Positions 31,781 through 42,700 of a DNA stretch of 62,665 nucleotides are shown piece by piece. The position numbers and the translations under genes were made by a program. The notes beneath the pieces are model-generated. The model was not told where the DNA came from, ran no database searches, and saw only the letters and a list, made by a program, of their open reading frames with translations. The DNA is taken from assembly GCA_947463095.1 (NCBI GenBank), contig CANHRE010000006.1, positions 1 through 62,665 on the forward strand, in the 5' to 3' direction. Each line of letters begins with the position of its first letter. Positions within the stretch are counted from its first letter, which is position 1. Source of the stretch: Flavobacteriales bacterium. Lineage in GTDB: Bacteria > Bacteroidota > Bacteroidia > NS11-12g > UBA955.

Positions 31781-34225
31781 ATGAGCAATAAACCGCGCAA
31801 GGAGAACAAACCAATAGAGTCATTTGCAGGCGGCTCACCCAAGACCGATGAGCCCGCACCCATCAGCCGCGCTGAGTGGAAAGGTATTGCACTTTTGCAG
31901 AACGAGCGCGCCCGGCGCGTGGCCGGATTTTTCCTGCTGGTAAGTTCTTTGTTCCTGTTTATTTCCTTCATCTCGTTCTTTTTTACCTGGAAGAGCGATC
32001 AGGATATGATGCAGTCCGGCAACTGGAAATTATTTAGTATCAGCAATCCGGAGGCGGCTGCCAATGCCATGGGTTTCATGGGTGCCTGGCTTAGCTATGT
32101 GTTCGTTCATAAGGGTTTTGGTGCTGCAGCATTTTTGCTTCTGCCTTTTCTGGCCTTGTGCGGATTAAACCTGCTAAGCGGATATAAACCCTTTTCCTTG
32201 CTGGCCGTGTTCGTCCACAGCCTCCTGGCTGCCAGCTGGCTCAGCCTGCTGTTTGGTTACCTGCTGCAACTGCCTTTCCCTCTAATGGGTGGCGCCTTTG
32301 GTTATTACGGTGTGCAATGGCTCCAAGGCTTTGGCGGCGTGATAGGCGCCTTCCTGGCTATTGGCGGCATCGCCCTGGTTTACCTCATGGTATTTTTCAA
32401 TTTCCGCCCTTTTCCGCAGCGTGCTGCAACGCCTGATCCTGCTGCAACTCCGCCGGTGGCAGCGCCCAGGGCAAAACCGGCACCGGTAACGCCTGAACCT
32501 GAAGCAACACCAGTTTTTGAGCCGCAGGCCAACATTGTTGAAGACATTCCTTTTGAACACATCCCCCTGATTGTGGAAGATATTCCACCTTTTGCGCCGC
32601 CGCCACCTGCCGCTGAAGTTCCATTTACCATAGAGGAGCGCATGTCCGTTCAGGAACCGCCGCAGGAAACGTCTGAATTGGAACCCGCACCCATCCACAA
32701 TGGGCTGGATACTTTATACGACCCTACCCTGGAACTCAGTCGTTACAAGCTGCCCACCCCCGACCTGCTCACCGACTACCAAACCGAAAAGCGCGAGGTG
32801 GACACGGTAGAGCTGGAAAACAGCAAGCGGCTCATCCTTGAAACGCTGAAGAACTACAACATAGGCATCTCCCAAATCAAAGCCTCCATAGGTCCTACCG
32901 TTACCCTATACGAAATCATCCCGGCGCCGGGCGTGAAGATATCGCGTATCAAAAGCCTGGAAGATGATATTGCTCTGAGCCTGGCTGCCCTTGGCATCCG
33001 CATCATCGCGCCCATCCCTGGAAAGGGAACCATCGGGATAGAAGTGCCCAACAAACACCCGGAAATGGTGAACATGAAAAGCATGATTACCAGTAAGAAA
33101 TTCATGGACAGCGATTTTCAGCTTCCCGTGGTGCTTGGCAAAACCATTTCCAACGAAATCTATGTAGCTGACTTGGCCCGCATGCCCCACCTGCTGATGG
33201 CAGGCGCCACAGGGCAGGGTAAATCGGTAGGCCTCAATGCCATCCTGGTTTCGCTGCTGTATAAAAAACATCCCTCTTATGTGAAGCTGGTGCTGGTGGA
33301 TCCCAAGAAGGTGGAACTCACCCTGTACAATAAGATTGAACGCCACTTCCTGGCCAAGCTGCCCGGCGATGGCGAGGCCATCATCACAGACAATCAGAAA
33401 GTAATCAACACCCTCAATTCCTTGTGTATTGAGATGAATGACCGCTACAAGCTGCTTCAGGATGCCTTTGTGCGGAACATTGTTGAGTACAACGACAAGT
33501 TCCGTAGCCGCAAGCTCAACCCCAACAACGGGCACCGTTTTCTGCCCTATATCGTGGTGGTGATTGACGAGGTGGCCGACCTCATCATGACGGCAGGTAA
33601 GGAGATCGAAACGCCGATAGCCCGGATAGCCCAGCTGGCACGTGCCGTAGGCATACACCTCATCCTGGCCACACAGCGTCCCAGCGTGAATGTGATTACC
33701 GGCATCATCAAGGCCAACTTCCCGGCCAGGATTGCCTTTAGGGTAACCAGTAAAATTGACAGCCGAACAATTCTGGACAGCAATGGCGCTGATCAGCTTA
33801 TTGGTAAGGGAGATATGTTGTTTAGCGGCGGGCAGGAAATCATCCGCCTGCAATGCCCCTTCGTAGATACCCCCGAAGTGGAGCGCATTACCGAATACAT
33901 AGGCAATCAAACCGGATTTGCCGGTCCCTACCTGTTGCCTGAGGTGAAAGAAGAGGGCGGTTCAGGTGGCACTTCCGAAGAGTTTAATCCTAATGAACGC
34001 GATGCCTTGTTTGAAGATGCAGCTCGTGTGGTGGTGCAGAACCAGGTGGGCAGCACCTCGCTCATCCAGCGCCGCCTGAAATTGGGTTATAACCGCGCAG
34101 GCAGGCTCATGGATCAACTGGAACACGCTGGAGTGGTAGGGCCGTTTGAAGGCAGCAAAGCCCGACAGGTGCTCATACCTGATGAATATGCATTGGAACA
34201 GTTTTTGAAATCGTTAGATAAATAG
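31781..34225 (+). CDS. ftsK: DNA translocase FtsK/SpoIIIE
   Basis: 814 residues. The N-terminal membrane domain (about 45-205) has four or five hydrophobic segments. A Pro/Glu-rich linker (about 210-310) follows. The motor domain holds the Walker A GATGQGKS near residue 474 and the Walker B-like VIDEVADLIM. The C-terminal gamma winged helix (SLIQRRLKLGYNRAGRLMDQLE) recognises DNA polarity sequences. It pumps DNA at the division septum and activates XerD-type recombination at dif. A xerD-like gene lies at 22744. lolA-like follows at 25 bp. Confidence 0.95.
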   Translation: MSNKPRKENKPIESFAGGSPKTDEPAPISRAEWKGIALLQNERARRVAGFFLLVSSLFLFISFISFFFTWKSDQDMMQSGNWKLFSISNPEAAANAMGFMGAWLSYVFVHKGFGAAAFLLLPFLALCGLNLLSGYKPFSLLAVFVHSLLAASWLSLLFGYLLQLPFPLMGGAFGYYGVQWLQGFGGVIGAFLAIGGIALVYLMVFFNFRPFPQRAATPDPAATPPVAAPRAKPAPVTPEPEATPVFEPQANIVEDIPFEHIPLIVEDIPPFAPPPPAAEVPFTIEERMSVQEPPQETSELEPAPIHNGLDTLYDPTLELSRYKLPTPDLLTDYQTEKREVDTVELENSKRLILETLKNYNIGISQIKASIGPTVTLYEIIPAPGVKISRIKSLEDDIALSLAALGIRIIAPIPGKGTIGIEVPNKHPEMVNMKSMITSKKFMDSDFQLPVVLGKTISNEIYVADLARMPHLLMAGATGQGKSVGLNAILVSLLYKKHPSYVKLVLVDPKKVELTLYNKIERHFLAKLPGDGEAIITDNQKVINTLNSLCIEMNDRYKLLQDAFVRNIVEYNDKFRSRKLNPNNGHRFLPYIVVVIDEVADLIMTAGKEIETPIARIAQLARAVGIHLILATQRPSVNVITGIIKANFPARIAFRVTSKIDSRTILDSNGADQLIGKGDMLFSGGQEIIRLQCPFVDTPEVERITEYIGNQTGFAGPYLLPEVKEEGGSGGTSEEFNPNERDALFEDAARVVVQNQVGSTSLIQRRLKLGYNRAGRLMDQLEHAGVVGPFEGSKARQVLIPDEYALEQFLKSLDK

Positions 34226-34250
34226 GATTTTACGAACTTTGCACCAATTC

Positions 34251-34904
34251 ATGAAAACCCTTTTAAAACCCTCACTCGTCATTCTGGGTATGATCGCAGC
34301 TACCATCGGTCTTGCGCAAACAGATGCCAAAGCCAATGAGTTGCTCAACAAGGTGAGCAAAAAGTATCAGGCATACACGTCCATCAAGGCGGTTTTTACT
34401 GTTACCACTGAAAATCAGGCCGACAAGAAGAAAACCTCAGAAGATGGAACCGTATTCCTGAAAGGCTCAAAATTCCGCCTGGACTTTGGCGGCCAGGAAG
34501 TTTACTGCGACGGTAAAACCCTGTGGACCTATGTGAAGGATGCCAACGAGGTAACCATCGAAAACTACAAGCCCAACGATAATTCCATTACCCCGAATGA
34601 AATTTTCTCCATTCACAAAAAGGGGTTCAACGGCGCTTATGAAGGGCCCATCATGCGCAACAACAAAACCTATGAGGTGGTGAAGCTATCGCCCAAGGTC
34701 CCCAAGAAGAACCAGCTTTCTTATGTGAAGGTGGAAATAGATAAGACCACCAACCAAATTGACCGCATGTTGATGTATTACAAGAACAGCATGCTGGTTA
34801 CCTATGCGGTGAAGTCGTTCACACCCAATCAGGTAATGACCGATGCCAGTTTCACCTTTGATGCAAAGACCAAGCCAGGGGTAACGGTGGTGGACCTCCG
34901 TTGA
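34251..34904 (+). CDS. lolA: LolA-like outer-membrane lipoprotein carrier
   Basis: 217 residues from ATG 34251. The signal peptide ends near TIGLAQ. The mature part has the LolA beta-sheet pattern: KKYQAYTSIKAVFTVTTENQ, then GTVFLKGSKFRLDFGGQEV, then CDGKTLWTYVKDANEV, then IDRMLMYYKNS. The periplasmic carrier moves lipoproteins from the inner to the outer membrane. The many lipoproteins in this window (M1 peptidase, FKBP, Omp28-like, peroxidase, FG-GAP) would be clients. It follows ftsK by 25 bp; ftsK-lolA adjacency is common in Bacteroidota. Confidence 0.87.
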   Translation: MKTLLKPSLVILGMIAATIGLAQTDAKANELLNKVSKKYQAYTSIKAVFTVTTENQADKKKTSEDGTVFLKGSKFRLDFGGQEVYCDGKTLWTYVKDANEVTIENYKPNDNSITPNEIFSIHKKGFNGAYEGPIMRNNKTYEVVKLSPKVPKKNQLSYVKVEIDKTTNQIDRMLMYYKNSMLVTYAVKSFTPNQVMTDASFTFDAKTKPGVTVVDLR

Positions 34905-34957
34905 GCATGGCGTTTCTTGACTAACTCATTTCGCGCTGAAATTTATCGGGTCTTTCA

Positions 34958-36457
34958 TCAGCGCCCTATTCTTTGCAATCCAGCTCGGGCTTTTTGCTCA
35001 ATGCCGTTGCGATATTCTTTATTTTCCGGGAACCCGCTGATGGCCAAGTTGAAGTACTGAGCGGCCTCAACAACACGTTTCTGTGTTTCATAAATCAATC
35101 CGAGCTGCAAGGCGGCATTTGCCGCGAAGTAGCGCTCCAGGTTGCGGCCCTGATTGATGGCCTGTAGGTAGGCGATTTCTGCTTCGGGCCAGCGCTTTAA
35201 TTCGTGCAGGATGCGCCCCCGTCGGTAGTGGTACTCGGTTTGTTCCGGCACCTGTGTGTAGGAATTACTTCCCAGTACCAACAGTGCCTGGGCGTAATAG
35301 CCACCGTCGCACAGCAGCCGCGCCTTCAACAACCGCACATCGGGCGGGTACTTCTGCCAGGCATCGCGCAAGGCCTGCCGGTCCTCGTCAGTATGCTCCT
35401 GTCCCATGGTGCGGACCAGCGAAAGATATTTATTATACCATTCCTTGTCGCCCTTCAGCAGGGCCATCCAGGCCAAATCACGGGCTGCGCGCTTCAGGTA
35501 GTTTTGACCTTTGAAGCGCACCAGGTAGCGCCGCAGGTAGAATTCAGCCGTGGTATCCAGCTTATGCATCAGGGCCTGGCCCAGCATGAAGTCAAGGTAC
35601 CAGAAAGCCTGTTTATTGGAGCCGACTGTTCTGGATTGCAGGGTTTGTATGGCCTCATCATTGCGCCCGCTGTTCATGGCCACGTTGGCGCGGATAAAAC
35701 AGGCAAAAGGATATTGTTGGTACTGGCTGCATGCAGATAGTACCATAGACCAGGCACCTTGCGGGTCTTGCAACAGGTGAAGCCTGAGCCAGCAGGCCAA
35801 CAGCGAAGCCTCGTGGTGGAAGAGGTGCAGCGCCGGTTCAGTGGGCTTGCTGCGGCATACGCGTTCTACACGTGCCAACCCGCCAACAATGGATCCGCTG
35901 AAGCCCAGCATCGAGGCAAAACCTTTGTATGACTGCGGTATAGAACCCACGGCGGCCTCCAGTAACCCCAGCGATTTTTGACTCAGGATGAATTGCGGAT
36001 GCCTGCGCACATTTTCCTGGAAGTCAGACCAGGCGCTGCGAAACAGTGAAAAGGCCGTCCAGTATGAGCCGAATTTCAAGGCGGCCAATCCCCAGTGGAG
36101 CCTTATTTCTCCACGGCCATACAAGCGCCATGGCGATGCTTCCGACAAAGCTTCAAACTGACGGATTCGTGCCGCAGTCAGGGCATACAAGCGCTGATAT
36201 TCTTCATTATTCTCATTCAGAAACACCTGAATGAAATCCATATAGTCATCCAGCAACAGAGGCGCCGTGTTTTCGGCTTTGCGCTCCGCTGCAATGACTG
36301 TTCTCGCCTCGGCAAAGCGCAGCTGATGGATGTAAGATAAACCTGCAGCACAGGCGGGAGTGAAGGAGAACTGTGCAGCTCCCAGCCCGGTAAAGGGCAA
36401 CAACAGCGTAAAAAAGAAAAGGGAAACATAGCGCTTCCCTTTCTTGTGCAGATTCAT
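34958..36457 (-). CDS. Exported TPR-repeat protein
   Basis: 499 residues. The signal peptide MNLHKKGKRYVSLFFFTLLL is basic then hydrophobic. The rest is alpha-helical with degenerate TPR units; clear ones lie near the C-terminus (TEYHYRRGRILHELKRWPEAEIAYLQAI and AALQLGLIYETQKRVVEAAQYFNLAI). TPR proteins act as scaffolds. The family is not one I can name, and the partner is unknown. It is the last gene of the minus-strand Nif3 - zinc-ribbon - TPR operon (10 bp behind the zinc-ribbon gene). Confidence 0.75.
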   Translation of the reverse strand: MNLHKKGKRYVSLFFFTLLLPFTGLGAAQFSFTPACAAGLSYIHQLRFAEARTVIAAERKAENTAPLLLDDYMDFIQVFLNENNEEYQRLYALTAARIRQFEALSEASPWRLYGRGEIRLHWGLAALKFGSYWTAFSLFRSAWSDFQENVRRHPQFILSQKSLGLLEAAVGSIPQSYKGFASMLGFSGSIVGGLARVERVCRSKPTEPALHLFHHEASLLACWLRLHLLQDPQGAWSMVLSACSQYQQYPFACFIRANVAMNSGRNDEAIQTLQSRTVGSNKQAFWYLDFMLGQALMHKLDTTAEFYLRRYLVRFKGQNYLKRAARDLAWMALLKGDKEWYNKYLSLVRTMGQEHTDEDRQALRDAWQKYPPDVRLLKARLLCDGGYYAQALLVLGSNSYTQVPEQTEYHYRRGRILHELKRWPEAEIAYLQAINQGRNLERYFAANAALQLGLIYETQKRVVEAAQYFNLAISGFPENKEYRNGIEQKARAGLQRIGR

Positions 36458-36467
36458 GGTTGTGGGC

Positions 36468-37271
36468 TTATTCCGCTTTGGCTCCGATTTTGAGTTTGCG
36501 GCGTGTGGTGGTCTTTTCCGGCTTGGGTTCGTAAATGGTTTCCTGTCCGGAAATGGTTACGTCCACAAGGATGCGACCGCAATGCTCGCAATCAATGATT
36601 TTGAAGTGGGCGCGGATGTCGCTCTGGCGCTGGGGAGGTATGCGCGCAAAGCAACCACCGCAGGAACCGCGCAGGATGCTGGCCACGGCGATGCCGTTGA
36701 GCACATTGTGACGAATGCGGTTGTACGCCTTCAGTAAACGCTCTTCCACCTGCTTTTCAGCCTTGGAGCGGTCTTCGCTCAGTCGGCCCATCTCTTCTTC
36801 GTTTTCTTTTTCGATGGTTTTCAGCTCGCCCTTCTTAAATTCCAAATCCTTTTTGCGGCTTTCAAGATGCTGTTCAGTGGTCTCCAACAGCAGCTTATGG
36901 GTTTCCTGCTTCTCCTGTTGGAGCTTGATGGACTTTTCTGTTTGCAAAATTTCCAGTCCGAGGATTTCAATCTCCTTGTTCAGGGCATCATACTCACGAT
37001 TGTTTTTAACCTGATTGAGCTGATCCTTGTACCTGTCAATTTGCTGATTACATTCTTTTATACGGTTTTTGTAGGCACCAATACCGTCATGAATGTCTTT
37101 GATATCGCTTTGGATATTGCCAATACGGGTTTCCAGACCGACAATGCCGTCTTCCAGATCGGCCACTTCTATGGGCAGTTCGCCCATCATGGCTTTCAGG
37201 TTATCCAGCGCGGTGTCAATGGCCTGCAGCTTGTAAAGGTTTTTGAGTTTTTTTTCTACGGTCAGATCCAT
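36468..37271 (-). CDS. Coiled-coil zinc-ribbon protein (DUF164 / CdsZ-like)
   Basis: 267 residues. A long coiled coil (about 1-190, with many Glu/Lys/Gln heptads) is followed by a zinc ribbon whose cysteines are visible as GSCGGCFARIPP and DCEHCGRI near residues 205-240. A basic tail (TTRRKLKIGAKAE) ends the protein. The family is widespread and includes chlamydial CdsZ; it is suggested to bind nucleic acid or act as a chaperone, but the role here is not known. Its start overlaps the Nif3 stop by 10 bp, and the Nif3-zinc ribbon pairing is conserved in many Bacteroidota. Confidence 0.85.
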   Translation of the reverse strand: MDLTVEKKLKNLYKLQAIDTALDNLKAMMGELPIEVADLEDGIVGLETRIGNIQSDIKDIHDGIGAYKNRIKECNQQIDRYKDQLNQVKNNREYDALNKEIEILGLEILQTEKSIKLQQEKQETHKLLLETTEQHLESRKKDLEFKKGELKTIEKENEEEMGRLSEDRSKAEKQVEERLLKAYNRIRHNVLNGIAVASILRGSCGGCFARIPPQRQSDIRAHFKIIDCEHCGRILVDVTISGQETIYEPKPEKTTTRRKLKIGAKAE

Positions 37272-38374
37272 GGGTTCGGATAATATTTCACCGGATTGGT
37301 GTTCGTTTCCGGTAAAAGAACCGCGAATTTAGGGAATTTTTCGCTTATCACCTCAACAATCAGGTTGATGGTGAAGCGTTCACTTTCAAAATGTCCGATG
37401 TCCAGCAACCACATCTGATCTTCTGCATCGAAAAACTCGTGGTATTTCACATCGGCAGTGATGTAGGCATCTGCGCCGGCATGCAGCGCTTTGCGTGTAA
37501 GGAAGCTGCCGGCACCGCCGCACAAGGCCACCTTTTGAATTTGTTGTCTGCTGCCTGTTGCCACCCTTATTCCAGGCAGTTCCATGACCGTTTGCACATG
37601 CTTCAGGAATGCTTCTGGGGCCATGGCTTCGCGGAGCTGCCCGATAAGCCCGGAACCGCTTTCCTGCCATTCGTTCATCAGGGGAACCATTTGGTAGGCC
37701 ACTTCTTCGTAAGGATGGGCTGCTTTTAGGGCGCGCAGCACCGAATCCTGACGGTGCTTCGGCGCAATCATCTGGATATAGGTTTCCATCTCCTGATGGA
37801 TGTGACCTTTGCTGCCTGCAAAGGGATTGCTGTCCGCTCCGGGGCGGAAGGTGCCCAGGCCATTCAGGTTAAAACTGCATGCATCGTAGTGGCCGATGTT
37901 GCCCGCTCCGGCAGCAAACATCGCATTGCGCACCGCTTCGGCTTGTGCATGGGGCACAAAGGTTTCAATTTTGAACAATTGCTCGCGCTTGGGCGAAAGG
38001 ATGTTCATGTGCTGTAAGCCCAGCCGCTCACCAATACGCTGGTTTACACCCCGGTGTAAAACGTTGTCCAGGTTGGTATGTATGGCATAAATGGCAATAC
38101 CTTCCCTGATGGCGGCCTCTACAGCCCGTTCAGCATAGGTGTTTCCGGTAATGCGCTTCAAACCGCCGAAGATGATGGGATGATGCGCCACCACCATGTT
38201 GCAGCCACGCGCGGCAGCCTCTTTGATGACCGCTTCGGTGCTGTCCAGGCATACCAGGATGCCCCGAACTACCTGTTCTCTGTGTCCGGTAAGCAATCCG
38301 GCATTGTCGTAAGATTCCTGCAGGGCAGGCGGAGCGATGGTTTCCAGCACCTGGATGACGTCGGCAACGAGCAT
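37262..38374 (-). CDS. Nif3-like dinuclear metal centre protein
   Basis: 370 residues. Metal-site motifs of the Nif3/YbgI family are visible: VAHHPIIFGGLKRITG (about residue 65), YAIHTNLDN (about 98), and C-terminal DVKYHEFFDAEDQMWLLDIGHFESE. A central PII-like insertion (about 125-240), typical of the longer bacterial form, accounts for the 370-residue length. It is sometimes annotated as a GTP cyclohydrolase I type 2, but the physiological reaction is not settled. First gene of the three-gene operon; divergent from rlmI across 99 bp. Confidence 0.92.
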   Translation of the reverse strand: MLVADVIQVLETIAPPALQESYDNAGLLTGHREQVVRGILVCLDSTEAVIKEAAARGCNMVVAHHPIIFGGLKRITGNTYAERAVEAAIREGIAIYAIHTNLDNVLHRGVNQRIGERLGLQHMNILSPKREQLFKIETFVPHAQAEAVRNAMFAAGAGNIGHYDACSFNLNGLGTFRPGADSNPFAGSKGHIHQEMETYIQMIAPKHRQDSVLRALKAAHPYEEVAYQMVPLMNEWQESGSGLIGQLREAMAPEAFLKHVQTVMELPGIRVATGSRQQIQKVALCGGAGSFLTRKALHAGADAYITADVKYHEFFDAEDQMWLLDIGHFESERFTINLIVEVISEKFPKFAVLLPETNTNPVKYYPNPWI

Positions 38375-38473
38375 GTTTCAAAAATAAGCCTACAGCACCA
38401 TTTCGCGGCTGTTCGGGCGAGCAGGCAGCGGCGCTTGCAGGTATCAAGGCCTTTGGCGCAACTTTGCCGGGCC

Positions 38474-39640
38474 ATGACAGAAGCCAGCGTTATCCTGAAG
38501 CCAGGAAAGGATCAGGCCGTGCGGAGAGGACATCCCTGGGTGTTTTCCGGCGCAGTAAAACAAGCCACTCCCGGCATTGCCGAAGGCGATACGGTGTTGC
38601 TGTATGCCCATGATGGCGCATTTCTGGGCAGCGGCTTCTGGGGCAATGCCTCCATCGCCGTGCGTATTGTGCGCCGCAGCATGGGTGCCCTGGACCAGGA
38701 GTTCTGGAATGCCGCCATCCTGAATGCCTGGAACTGGCGCAGGCGCATTGGTTTGGCGGGAAGCCGGAATACCAATTGCTTTCGATTGGTTCACGGCGAA
38801 GGAGATGGACTTCCGGGCCTCATCATCGACGTTTATGGCGCTCATGCGGTGGTGCAGCCTCACCATGAGGGGGTTTTCAGGGCCACTGCTGCCATTGCAC
38901 AAGCCTTAAGGAACATTGCCGGGGCCTCGTTTGAAACCATCTACCTGAAGGCCTCCGGAACCATGCCCGGCAAGGAAGATGCCTGGTTGCAAGGCACTGC
39001 CTCAGGCGCGGATGTGCTGGAATCCGGCATCCGATACCATATCAACTGGGTAGAAGGACAGAAAACCGGTTTTTTCCTGGACCAAAGGCCCAACAGGGAT
39101 CTGCTGGCTAACTATGCCCGAGGATGTTCGGTGCTCAATGCCTTTTCCTATACCGGCGGCTTCAGCATGGCGGCCCTTGGGCAGGAAGCTACGCGGGTGC
39201 TGAGTGTGGATGTTTCTCAAAAAGCGCTGAATCTTGCCGTGCACAATGCAAGCCTCAATGGCTGGCAGGAACGACATGAAGCAATCTGCGCCGATGTGCA
39301 GCAGTTCCTGAAGAACATTTCGGAAACCTTCGATATCGTGGTGCTGGATCCTCCGGCCTTCGCCAAAAGCATACAGAAAAGGCATAATGCCGTGATGGCT
39401 TATAAACGTCTGAATACATCCGGTCTGCAGGCCGTAAAATCAGGAGGGCTGCTGTTTACCTTCAGCTGCAGCCAGGTAGTAGATCGCGAATTGTTTCGAC
39501 ATACCATTACTGCCGCAGGCATGGAAAGCGGAAGAAGCATCCGCATCCTGCACGAGCTGAGTCAAGGCCCTGATCACCCTGTAAACCTGTTCCACCCTGA
39601 AGGTGCTTACCTCAAGGGGCTTGTGTTGGCAGTGGACTGA
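38474..39640 (+). CDS. rlmI: RlmI-like 23S rRNA (cytosine-C5) methyltransferase
   Basis: 388 residues from ATG 38474 (MTEASVILKPG); the longer open frame upstream is antisense to the Nif3-like gene. An N-terminal PUA domain (about 1-80) is followed by an EEHEE-like middle part and a Rossmann methyltransferase: VLNAFSYTGGFSMAAL binds SAM, DPPAFAKS is motif IV, and FTFSCSQ holds the catalytic Cys. RlmI methylates C1962 of 23S rRNA in E. coli; the same site is inferred here. Single gene, with a weak -7-like element (CAACTTTG) just before the ATG. Confidence 0.9.
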   Translation: MTEASVILKPGKDQAVRRGHPWVFSGAVKQATPGIAEGDTVLLYAHDGAFLGSGFWGNASIAVRIVRRSMGALDQEFWNAAILNAWNWRRRIGLAGSRNTNCFRLVHGEGDGLPGLIIDVYGAHAVVQPHHEGVFRATAAIAQALRNIAGASFETIYLKASGTMPGKEDAWLQGTASGADVLESGIRYHINWVEGQKTGFFLDQRPNRDLLANYARGCSVLNAFSYTGGFSMAALGQEATRVLSVDVSQKALNLAVHNASLNGWQERHEAICADVQQFLKNISETFDIVVLDPPAFAKSIQKRHNAVMAYKRLNTSGLQAVKSGGLLFTFSCSQVVDRELFRHTITAAGMESGRSIRILHELSQGPDHPVNLFHPEGAYLKGLVLAVD

Positions 39641-39734
39641 TTGCCAGCGAAACAATCAAATCAAAAAAGCGTTGTTTTGTAATAATCTGGTCATCAGGCA
39701 ACGAAAAGCCACTTAAATTAGTCATTCTCCTACT

Positions 39735-42700
39735 GTGCAGTTTGTTCAACGCATCATACCCTTTTTGTCGCTTTTTACCGGAACGCTCTTCGGATTCAAC
39801 CTGCCACAGGCGCAGTATTTTTTTCGGGAAAACCGCGGGCAATGGGAGCAGGAAATCCGCTATCGCTGTACCAATGGAGACCGTGATATTGCTTTTTACG
39901 CAGATAAAATCATTTTTGGCACCCGCAGGGTAGTGGACCCCGCCTTGCCTTACGAAGGCATGTTGCCGCACCAAATGCGCGCAGCAACTTATGAGTACCT
40001 GAGTTTCCAGATGCGCTTTGTAGGAGCTTCCAATCAGGTGCAGATTTCCGGCTCCGGAGCGTCCGATGCCCGTACCCACTACTTCCGGAATCAAGATGGC
40101 GCTAAGCCCATCATCGACGTTCCTGATTACGAGGTGCTGGAATACCGGAATTTATATCCGGGCATTCACCTGCGATTTTACATTGCTGATTCCCTGTTGA
40201 AATATGACGTGCTTGCCGACCGCAGCGCCGACCTGAATCAGGTGCGCATTGTGTGGTCAGGATTACAGGATTTAAAGGCAGAGCAGTCGCGTTTAATTCT
40301 TGAAACAGCCTGGTTCACCCTACGAGAAGAAATTCCCGCATCCTGGCAAACCCCGGTTCACGGCGGTGAGCCCGCCCCGCTGCGCGTGGAATACACCTTG
40401 CTGAACGACAGTACCACGGCCTTCTTGCTTCCTGATGGTGCCCAGTCCGATGCCTCATTGCGTGTAGATCCGATGTACCTCGACTGGAGTACTTATTTCT
40501 ACGGAAGCGTTACCAACAACAGCACCTGGATTTACGATACCGACGTTGATAAAAACGATTATGTGTACGTTACAGGCTATACCACGGATAAATTCCCTGG
40601 CAAGGCCGGCATTTTTGATACCACTTTTAACGGCGGGAGTGCGGATGCCTTCCTCTGTCGTATGCCGCTCTCAGGCAATACCATTGACTATTTTACTTAT
40701 CTGGGTGGGAAAGGCCTTGATTATGCTTACGGTTTGGCGGGCACTGACGATGGACGGATGTTTATTACCGGAATCACCCAGTCGTCTGATTTCCCCACCA
40801 CCAGTGGCGTGTTAGAACCATCCTATTCAGGAGGCTTCAGCTATACGGGTTTTCTGATAGGTATAAACCCTGACGGTAAATCGCTTATTTATTCCACTTA
40901 TGTGGGAACCAGCGGTTTGGGTACATGGTCCTTTGCCGTGGATGTGAATGAACGGGGCGAAGTATTCATCGCCCCATATTCTTTTGGAACCATCACGGTA
41001 ACGAACCCGCTGCTTCCGCCCTCTTTTGTTACAGCCGTGCCGGATTGCTACGTCATAAAATACAACAATAAGGGGAGTAAGATCCTGCAAAGTACCCGTT
41101 TTGGCGGCGATGGATTTGAATACACCACCTCGGTATTTGTGGACAAGCGCGACAACATTTACCTCACCGGATATACCACTTCACAGAACTTGCCGGCTAC
41201 CGGCGGTTTTCGCGGCTGGGGCGGGAATTTCCAGGGCGGCTACGATGGTTATCTGTTTAAAATTGACTCTGCTTTTACCAAGTGGATGGTGAGCAAATAT
41301 CTTGGTACCTCCGGGTTCGATTATACTACAGCTGTAACGGTAAATGACGCCGATGAGATTTTTGTAACCGGTATTACCAACGGCAGTGGCTTGCCCAATG
41401 CCATTAACAGCCCCTTTGCAGGCGGATATAATGCCTTCGCCATCAAGATGAAGGCCGATGGAACCTATCCATTCTGGTCAAGTTATGTTGGGCAATCGTT
41501 TTGGAGCTGGAGGCAACGCATTGCCGTAACCGTCAAAGACGAGCTTATTATGACCGGCAATACCATGGATAAAACCTTCCCGGTTACCGCCGATGCTTAT
41601 CAGAAAGTGCTGAAAGGTACCTACGATGGCTTCATTGCCAAGCTGGATCCATTGGGCTACCGGGAATATGCCACGTATTTCGGAGGAAATAATACGGATT
41701 ACCTCTATGCCGCTGCTGCCCGTCGTATTGGTTGCGTAACACATCTGGTGATGAGCGGTTATTCTGCGTCCACCGATTTTCCCACGCTTAAGGCCTGGAA
41801 AGGTTCAAAAAGCAGCACAACGGCATTTTACAGTGGGGTAGTGGCCAAATGGCGCGATACGCTGAAAGTTTCGCAAATAGACCTGGGAAAGGATAAATAC
41901 GAGTGCGATGCCGTGTTCGAAATCCTTGATGCAGGCAACAAGGGCGCTTCTTATCGCTGGAATACCAAAGATACCGTGCGCAGGCTGGTGGTGCGTAAGC
42001 CCGGTACTTATTCGGTTCAGGCTACTTATGGCTGCGGACTGAAGGGCGATACCGTGCAGATCTTTCTTCACTATTCACCGAAAGCACGGCTGCGAGGCGA
42101 TACTACCCTGTGCAATAACGACAGCCTGCTGCTGGATGCGCGCAACGATACCATACCTACGGTACGTTACCTATGGAGTACGGCCGACACCACCAGAACC
42201 ATTAAGAAATCGGCTCCGGGGAAATTCCTGGTAACAGTGTCCACCAAATACTGTGGCTCGGTGAGCGACAGTATTACCCTCGCGCGCCTCCTCACGCCAA
42301 AACTGGACCTTGGAAAGGACAGCACCGCCTGCCTGCCTGCTCAGGTAACACTGGATGCGGGGAACTCCAACAATGCCTGTGTCTATGCCTGGAATACCGG
42401 TGATACCACCCGTGAAATCGTGGCCAACCAGGGCTGGCAATACCTCTATCGAGTGCGGGTGAAGAATATGTGTGGCAGCGTTAACGACAGCATCACGGTG
42501 CGCTATGATTCCTTCCCGGAATCCAAACTGCCCAAAGATTCAGTGTTCTGCAACCGTATTGATGAATTTGTGGGTACGGGTGGACAGAACCTGTTCGGGA
42601 AGATCCGCTGGAACACCGGCGACAGCAGCATCATCGTCCGCGTGAAAAGCCCCGGAACATACTGGGTGCGTCAATGGAACTCTTGCGGACAAAGCGCCGA

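Noticed and set aside
38078-38473. N-terminal extension of the RlmI frame
   Set aside because: It is antisense to the Nif3-like gene. The PUA domain starts at ATG 38474.
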